From positions 1-9,356 of the forward strand of contig DRKG01000086.1 in NCBI GenBank assembly GCA_011051855.1: a DNA stretch of 9,356 nt. The letters run 5' to 3'. Source of the DNA: a bacterium. GTDB lineage: Bacteria > Planctomycetota > UBA1135 > UBA2386. Position numbers and translations under genes: made by a program. Positions 5,557 through 9,356 of the stretch are shown here, in pieces. Within the stretch, counting starts at the first letter, position 1, and each line of letters begins with the position of its first letter. The notes below the pieces were generated by a model. The model did not search any database. It was not told where the DNA came from and saw only the letters and a program-made list of their open reading frames with translations.

Positions 5557-7080
5557 TCAGCCGCCGAACACCGATTCTGCGAACGCCTCGATCTCGGCCA
5601 GGGACAGGCCGACGCCAAACGGCCACGGCAGCTCGCGGTCGTGCAGCAGTTCGACGTCCGGCCGGTGTTCCCCCTGCCGGGAGCGCACGGCGACGTAGTC
5701 GAGCAGCCGCTGGATACTGCGCGAACCGGGGTAGCCGTGCAGGAGCACCAACCGCACCGGTAGCGAACCGAGCGCCGCGACCGCCTGCTTCGGCAACGAG
5801 CCGGCTCCGACCAGCACCAGGCCGCTGATGTGCTCGCGGAACTCGCCCAGGTGCAGCGCCACCACCGCCGCCGCCTCACGATCGCAGACCAGCAGCGGCT
5901 TGCGGTCGCCGGGCGGCAGCAACTCGGGCAGATGCTGCACGGTCTGCAACAGCGCCTTGGCATACGGCCGCCCGCCGCCCGGCGAATCGACACAGACGAC
6001 GTTCCAACCGCGCGCGCGCCCGAACGAGCCGAGTTCGCGTTCGAGCCACAGCGCCGAGCGCGTCGCCGGCCCGATCGGGCGCCGCCCGTGCGCGCCATAG
6101 CACGGTGCTGCCGACGCGAACACCACCAGCGGGCGCGCCGTGACCTGCTCGACCTCGTCGATGAGCCGCAACCGCACCGGCTGCACGATGTCCCCGATCG
6201 GCAGCGCCGCCGCAACGCTGCCGGTCATGCCGGCCAGCGGGGGGCGCTCGAAGGTGACGTTCGCAAGGCATCGCTCGAGCCGTTCCAGATCGGCGACGGC
6301 CGTGCTCTCGACCGCGAACGCCTCCCCCGTGTAGACGCGCACGACCTCCGCGGCGAGCCCGTCGAGCTGCGCGCGGGCCAGGTCCGGCAAGGCCTCACGC
6401 AACTCGCGCGCCCGCCCGAGGGCCAGATCACAGCGTTCCTGAAAGCCCGTCAAGACGTGGAATCGCCAACGCAGGCGAGGGTCGTGCGCACGCGCGCCGG
6501 CGCCGTCGATCAACGTGTCGATCTCGACTTCGTAGCTGCCGTCGGGGAGCTCGCCCGCCGGCACGGAGGCCTCCGCCTGGGCCGTGCGCAGGTCGTCGAA
6601 CGAAGTGTGGTGTCGGAGTTCGAGCCGGCGCACGACGCGGCCATCGCCGTCGCGCACCCGGATCGCGAACGCGACCTCACCCGGTAACTCGATCGGATAG
6701 GGCAGGTAGAGGGTGAAGTTCGCAGCCCGACACGCCGCCACCGTCGCCTTGCCGTCGACGACCTCCGGCAGCACGAACGCCGCCATCGCCGCGCGCAGTT
6801 GGAAGTGGTCGTCACACTCGACACCGCGCAACCACGCGAGCGCCTGCGCGACCGGACGGATCGCCACCCCGCCGTCCTCGGCCGCGAGCAGCTCGGCGAC
6901 GTGGGCGATCGCGTCGACGTCGCGATCCTTCAGCTCGTCGAAGACCATCGCGCGCAGGCGTTCGAGGTGCAGGAAGGCCCACTTCTCGCGGTAGACCACC
7001 CCCTGGGCCGGCGCCATCGACGTCAGCAGGACCAGCAGCGGGAACGCGATCGCGACGAACCGACTGGACGGGTGCGACAT
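5557..7080 (-). CDS. Secreted protein with degenerate alpha/beta-hydrolase-like C-terminal domain
   Basis: I do not recognise this 507-residue protein by name. It begins with a signal peptide: Arg7, hydrophobic residues 8-22, and a likely cut at Ala25 in MAPA/QG, predicting export. Residues about 28-110 are helical. Residues about 118-210 look like a beta-sandwich (FTLYLPYPIELPGEVAFAI..., ending LRWRFHVLTGF). Residues 212-300 are again helical. Residues about 315-507 resemble an alpha/beta-hydrolase: PLVVFASAAPCYG, then VVCVDSPGGGRPYA, LLVCDREAAAVVALHL, ISGLVLVGAGSLP and VRLVLLHGYPG. The nucleophile elbow, normally G-x-S-x-G, reads CDREA (399-403), so Arg401 occupies the Ser position. Ser-hydrolase activity is therefore unlikely; a binding or structural role is possible. 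It is the last gene of the unit, 10 nt after queE, with no Shine-Dalgarno sequence. The gene call is firm; the function is open. Confidence 0.85.
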   Translation of the reverse strand: MSHPSSRFVAIAFPLLVLLTSMAPAQGVVYREKWAFLHLERLRAMVFDELKDRDVDAIAHVAELLAAEDGGVAIRPVAQALAWLRGVECDDHFQLRAAMAAFVLPEVVDGKATVAACRAANFTLYLPYPIELPGEVAFAIRVRDGDGRVVRRLELRHHTSFDDLRTAQAEASVPAGELPDGSYEVEIDTLIDGAGARAHDPRLRWRFHVLTGFQERCDLALGRARELREALPDLARAQLDGLAAEVVRVYTGEAFAVESTAVADLERLERCLANVTFERPPLAGMTGSVAAALPIGDIVQPVRLRLIDEVEQVTARPLVVFASAAPCYGAHGRRPIGPATRSALWLERELGSFGRARGWNVVCVDSPGGGRPYAKALLQTVQHLPELLPPGDRKPLLVCDREAAAVVALHLGEFREHISGLVLVGAGSLPKQAVAALGSLPVRLVLLHGYPGSRSIQRLLDYVAVRSRQGEHRPDVELLHDRELPWPFGVGLSLAEIEAFAESVFGG

Positions 7081-7087
7081 GCGGATC

Positions 7088-7093
7088 AGGTTA
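7088..7093 (-). promoter_or_regulatory. Possible -10 box (TAACCT) 7 nt before the secreted-protein ATG
   Basis: TAACCT fits TANNNT and is followed by 7 nt and the ATG at 7080, the spacing expected for a leaderless transcript. Its first three bases are the queE stop codon, so the match may be partly a by-product of close packing. No clear -35 box is seen. Confidence 0.2.
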
Positions 7094-7948
7094 CGGCAGG
7101 TTCAGGGTCTTGTGCGTCTGCGGCACGACGCGCAGGTCGAACTCGTGGCGCATCGCGGTGGCCACGCAACGCTCCAGATCGCGCGCCGGCAACGGCCGCT
7201 TGCAGGCGCCGAACGGCGTCACCGGTTGCAGCACCAACAGCAGCTTGTCGCGCAGCGGACGCAGCCGTTCGAGGGCGCGCTCGAAGCCGACGTCCTGGAC
7301 CTTGTCGGTCAGGACGATCTTGACGTCGACGCTGGCGCCGCGGCGCAGCGCGACCTCGATGCAGCGCAGGTGGCGGTCGCCGTGGTCCGCGCCCGGCAAC
7401 AGCCGCAGGTCCTGCCGCGGCGGTTCGCCGAGCGTCTCCGGCAGCTTGTAGTCGGCACTGAGGTGGTCGACCTGGTTCACGCACACGGCCAGGGCGTCGG
7501 GGTCGAGCGCCGCCGTCTCGAGGTGCAGGCGCATGCCGTGGTCGCGCACCGCACGGCCGAACTGGTGCACGAACTCGGGAAACGAAAGCGGCTCGCCGCC
7601 GGTGACGCTGACGCGCGCGCGGCTGCCGGCCGCGCTCGCGTTCGCAGCCTGCCGGACCAGCTCGGCCGCGCGCGACGCGCGCACCGGATTCGGCTCCGCC
7701 TGCGATCGCGGTCCGATCTGCACGCGCGCTCGCGGCGGCGCCTGGTAGCTGTCGGGCGTGTCGCAGTAGAGGCAGCGGATCGGACAGGTCGCGACCCGCA
7801 CGAACGTCATCGGCACGCCGACGAAGCGGCCTTCGCCCTGCACCGAATGGAACACCTCGACCAGCGGCGCCTTCGCCTCGCGCTCCTCGCGCTCCCGCCG
7901 CACCTGCCGGCGACGCAGTTCGGAGAAGGCCTGCCTGAGGTCGGACAT
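7091..7948 (-). CDS. queE: 7-carboxy-7-deazaguanine synthase, radical SAM enzyme (QueE)
   Basis: QueE converts 6-carboxy-5,6,7,8-tetrahydropterin to 7-carboxy-7-deazaguanine, the ring-contraction step toward preQ0 and queuosine in tRNA. The 285-residue protein has the family opening VEVFHSVQGEGRFVGVPMTFVR (30-51) and the 4Fe-4S cysteines in CX3CX2C form (Cys55, 59, 62) followed by DT. It also has TGGEP (116-120), HLETAALDP (142-150) and the C-terminal PQTHKTLNLP. It is longer than the roughly 210-240 residues usual for the family because of a charged 28-residue N-terminal extension (RRRQVRREREEREAK) and an insert at about 68-95. The start is supported by GGGAGG 9 nt upstream. It lies 15 nt after the aminotransferase gene. 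No queC, queD or queF is in the window, so the rest of the pathway must be elsewhere. Confidence 0.93.
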   Translation of the reverse strand: MSDLRQAFSELRRRQVRREREEREAKAPLVEVFHSVQGEGRFVGVPMTFVRVATCPIRCLYCDTPDSYQAPPRARVQIGPRSQAEPNPVRASRAAELVRQAANASAAGSRARVSVTGGEPLSFPEFVHQFGRAVRDHGMRLHLETAALDPDALAVCVNQVDHLSADYKLPETLGEPPRQDLRLLPGADHGDRHLRCIEVALRRGASVDVKIVLTDKVQDVGFERALERLRPLRDKLLLVLQPVTPFGACKRPLPARDLERCVATAMRHEFDLRVVPQTHKTLNLP

Positions 7949-7957
7949 CGCCGCCCG

Positions 7958-7963
7958 CCTCCC
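7958..7963 (-). promoter_or_regulatory. Shine-Dalgarno site of queE
   Basis: GGGAGG on the minus strand lies directly after the aminotransferase stop codon and 9 nt before the queE ATG. It supports the chosen start and independent re-initiation within the operon. Confidence 0.65.
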
Positions 7964-9124
7964 TTACCCGCCGAAGCGCTCGGCCAGTGCGTTGAGGACC
8001 GAGATGCCGCGCGCGAGGTCCTCGTCGCTGGCCGCGAACGAGACGCGGAAGTGCGTGTCGCGCGCGGAGAACGCCTTGCCCGGCACGATCAGCAGCTTCT
8101 CCGCCACCGCCGCCGCGACGAACTCGTCGCTCGCGACCGGCTCACCGGCGGCCGTGCGCGGCAGCCGCGGGAACGCGTAGAACGCCCCTTCGGGCGGCGA
8201 CAGCGCATAACTCGGGTGCAGGTCGCGCACCAACCGGTCGCGCTTGTTCCGGTACTGCTCGCGATACGGGGCGAGATCGACCTCCGGCATCGCCGCCAGC
8301 AGCGCGTGCTGGAACGGCGCCGGCGCGCACACGAACGAAAACTGCTGCAGCGTCTTCAGCGCGTCGAGCACGTTCGCCGGACCGGTCGCGTAGCCCATCC
8401 GCCAGCCCGGGATGCCGTAGCTCTTGCTGAAACCGCCGAGCTGGATGCAGCGGTCGCTGTACTGCAGCGGCGACGCGTAGTCCTCGCCGTAGCAGAACAA
8501 GTCGTAGATCTCGTCGCTGACGACGTAGGCGCCGACCTTGTCGGCGATGCGGGCGACGGCCTCGACCTCGCCGCGATCCAACAGGCCGCCGGTCGGATTG
8601 CTCGGCGAGTTCACGAACACGATCTTGGTCTTCTCGTTGACCAGTTCCTCGAGCTGCGTCACGTCGATCCGGAACCGCTCGCCGTCGCGATCCGGATAGG
8701 TCTCGTAGTAGCGCACCTGCGCGCCGCACAGCGTCGCCAGGTGCTTGTACATGACGAAGTACGGGTCCGGCAGCACGATCTCGTCGCCCGGATCGAGCAG
8801 GCTGAGGAAGGTCAGCATCAACCCGCCCGAAACCCCACTGGTCAGCAGGCAGGTTTCCGGGCGACGGCCGAGCCTGCGCTCGACGTCGTCGAGCACCAGT
8901 TCGTTGAGACGGGGCAGCCCCTGCGTGACCGTGTAGCGGTTGTGGCCGTCGCGCATCGCGCGGCACGCCGCCTCCACCAGTTCCGGCGGCGGGTCGTAGT
9001 GCGCCTGCCCGATCGAGAGGTTGATCGGGTCCTCCATCGTCGCCATCAGCTCGAAGATGCGACGGATGCCACTCGGCTCGATGCCGCGCACGCGGCGCGA
9101 GAGCCCGATGTCCTCGGCGGCCAC
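7964..9124 (-). CDS. PLP-dependent aminotransferase, class I/II (AspC-like fold type I)
   Basis: This 386-residue enzyme is predicted to transfer an amino group between an amino acid and a 2-oxo acid using pyridoxal phosphate. Conserved cofactor residues are visible: Asn176 in NSPSNPTGG, Asp204 and Tyr207 in VVSDEIYDLF, Lys234 (Schiff base) in GGFSKSYGIPGWRMG, Arg242 in the same stretch, and Arg360 in HFRVSFA, which binds the substrate carboxylate. The opening LSIGQAHYDPP and the YTVTQGLPRLNE segment are typical of the I-gamma aspartate/aromatic aminotransferase group. The substrate cannot be fixed from sequence; aspartate, alanine or an aromatic acid are all plausible. The start is a GTG at 9124, 8 nt after the small basic protein stop and without a Shine-Dalgarno sequence; later Met codons would remove conserved residues. 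It is the second gene of the minus-strand unit. Confidence 0.93.
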   Translation of the reverse strand: MAAEDIGLSRRVRGIEPSGIRRIFELMATMEDPINLSIGQAHYDPPPELVEAACRAMRDGHNRYTVTQGLPRLNELVLDDVERRLGRRPETCLLTSGVSGGLMLTFLSLLDPGDEIVLPDPYFVMYKHLATLCGAQVRYYETYPDRDGERFRIDVTQLEELVNEKTKIVFVNSPSNPTGGLLDRGEVEAVARIADKVGAYVVSDEIYDLFCYGEDYASPLQYSDRCIQLGGFSKSYGIPGWRMGYATGPANVLDALKTLQQFSFVCAPAPFQHALLAAMPEVDLAPYREQYRNKRDRLVRDLHPSYALSPPEGAFYAFPRLPRTAAGEPVASDEFVAAAVAEKLLIVPGKAFSARDTHFRVSFAASDEDLARGISVLNALAERFGG

Positions 9125-9132
9125 GGCGGGAG

Positions 9133-9345
9133 CTACTTGTCGCCCTCGGCCTCTTCCTTCTTCTTCTTCTTGGACTTCTTGGTGACGACCTTGAACTTGG
9201 TGCGCACCTTCGGGAGGCCGGTGACTCCGTCCTCCTCGGTCCAGCGGCCGGCCTTCTTCAGCGCCGCAATGCGCTCGACGCGCGTCCAGACGTTGCGCTG
9301 GCTCGGGCCGGTGCCCTTGGACTTCAGACTGCTGTGGATCGACAT
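9133..9345 (-). CDS. Small basic protein of the PVC superphylum (TIGR04137-type)
   Basis: This 70-residue, strongly basic protein opens with MSIHSSLKSKG and contains RNVWTRVERIAALKKAGRW (18-36) and GLPKVRTKF (43-51). Together these match the small basic protein family I recall from Chlamydiae, Verrucomicrobia and Planctomycetes, for which a ribosome- or rRNA-associated role has been suggested but not proven to my knowledge. The C-terminus (52-70) is a Lys-rich run that changes to Glu and ends in Asp-Lys, probably disordered. The DNA for that run is a CTT-rich trinucleotide tract on the plus strand. It is the first visible gene of a minus-strand unit, and only 11 bases lie upstream in the window, so its promoter is out of view. 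No Shine-Dalgarno sequence is seen in those bases. It is the main taxonomic marker here. Confidence 0.88.
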   Translation of the reverse strand: MSIHSSLKSKGTGPSQRNVWTRVERIAALKKAGRWTEEDGVTGLPKVRTKFKVVTKKSKKKKKEEAEGDK

Positions 9346-9356
9346 GAGATTGGCTG

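Noticed and set aside
5040..6215. Minus-strand open frame (391 codons) spanning the response regulator and part of the secreted gene
   Set aside because: It crosses two well-supported genes in other frames and begins with an Arg/Cys/Ser-rich string without any recognisable domain.
5830..6687. Plus-strand open frame (285 codons) opposite the secreted protein gene
   Set aside because: Its composition is an Arg/Ala/Pro-rich shadow. The opposite strand encodes a signal peptide and ordered hydrophobic strands and is the credible gene.
9150..9185. CTT trinucleotide repeat as a phase-variation microsatellite
   Set aside because: It encodes the Lys-rich tail expected of this protein family; repeat changes of three bases would not shift the frame, and the tract is short and interrupted.
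7091..9345. A queuosine or 7-deazaguanine DNA-modification cluster around queE
   Set aside because: No queC, queD, queF, tgt or dpd-type gene is present next to queE, so a DNA-modification or defence cluster cannot be supported.
1..9356. CRISPR array, tRNA, rRNA, transposase or phage genes
   Set aside because: No regularly spaced direct repeats, no tRNA-like cloverleaf and no integrase or transposase motif were seen on reading both strands.

Overview
This window is GC-rich bacterial chromosome, most likely from a member of the Planctomycetota or another PVC-superphylum lineage. The best evidence for this is the 70-residue lysine-rich protein at the right edge. It matches the 'small basic protein' family (TIGR04137-type), which as I recall is essentially restricted to Chlamydiae, Verrucomicrobia, Planctomycetes and relatives. 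Sparse Shine-Dalgarno sequences and tightly packed genes are compatible with that placement. No genus can be named from the sequence alone.

Layout: (1) Positions 2-3496, plus strand: the C-terminal part of polynucleotide phosphorylase (pnp, cut by the left edge), then a complete Cu+/Ag+ P1B-type ATPase (copA-like). (2) Positions 3446-3540: a 26-bp imperfect inverted repeat enclosing a second bulged hairpin. It sits between convergent genes and supplies the last codons and stop of copA. (3) Positions 3545-4359, minus strand: a PilZ domain protein followed by a DUF2058/YaiL-like coiled-coil protein, probably one transcription unit. (4) Positions 4437-5555, plus strand: a class I SAM-dependent methyltransferase followed by a stand-alone receiver-domain response regulator. 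(5) Positions 5557-9345, minus strand: a compact four-gene unit read as small basic protein, PLP aminotransferase, queE (7-carboxy-7-deazaguanine synthase), then a secreted protein with a degenerate alpha/beta-hydrolase-like domain. The gaps in this unit are 8, 15 and 10 nt.

Most genes are housekeeping or regulatory: RNA turnover (Pnp), copper efflux (CopA), c-di-GMP and phosphorelay signalling (PilZ, receiver), queuosine precursor synthesis (QueE) and a likely ribosome-associated protein. I see no CRISPR array, tRNA, rRNA, transposase or phage gene, and no convincing new defence or metabolic system. The most interesting items are the nested inverted repeat at the copA end, TANNNT boxes 6-7 nt upstream of three start codons (possible leaderless transcription), and the secreted protein whose hydrolase nucleophile position appears to be arginine.
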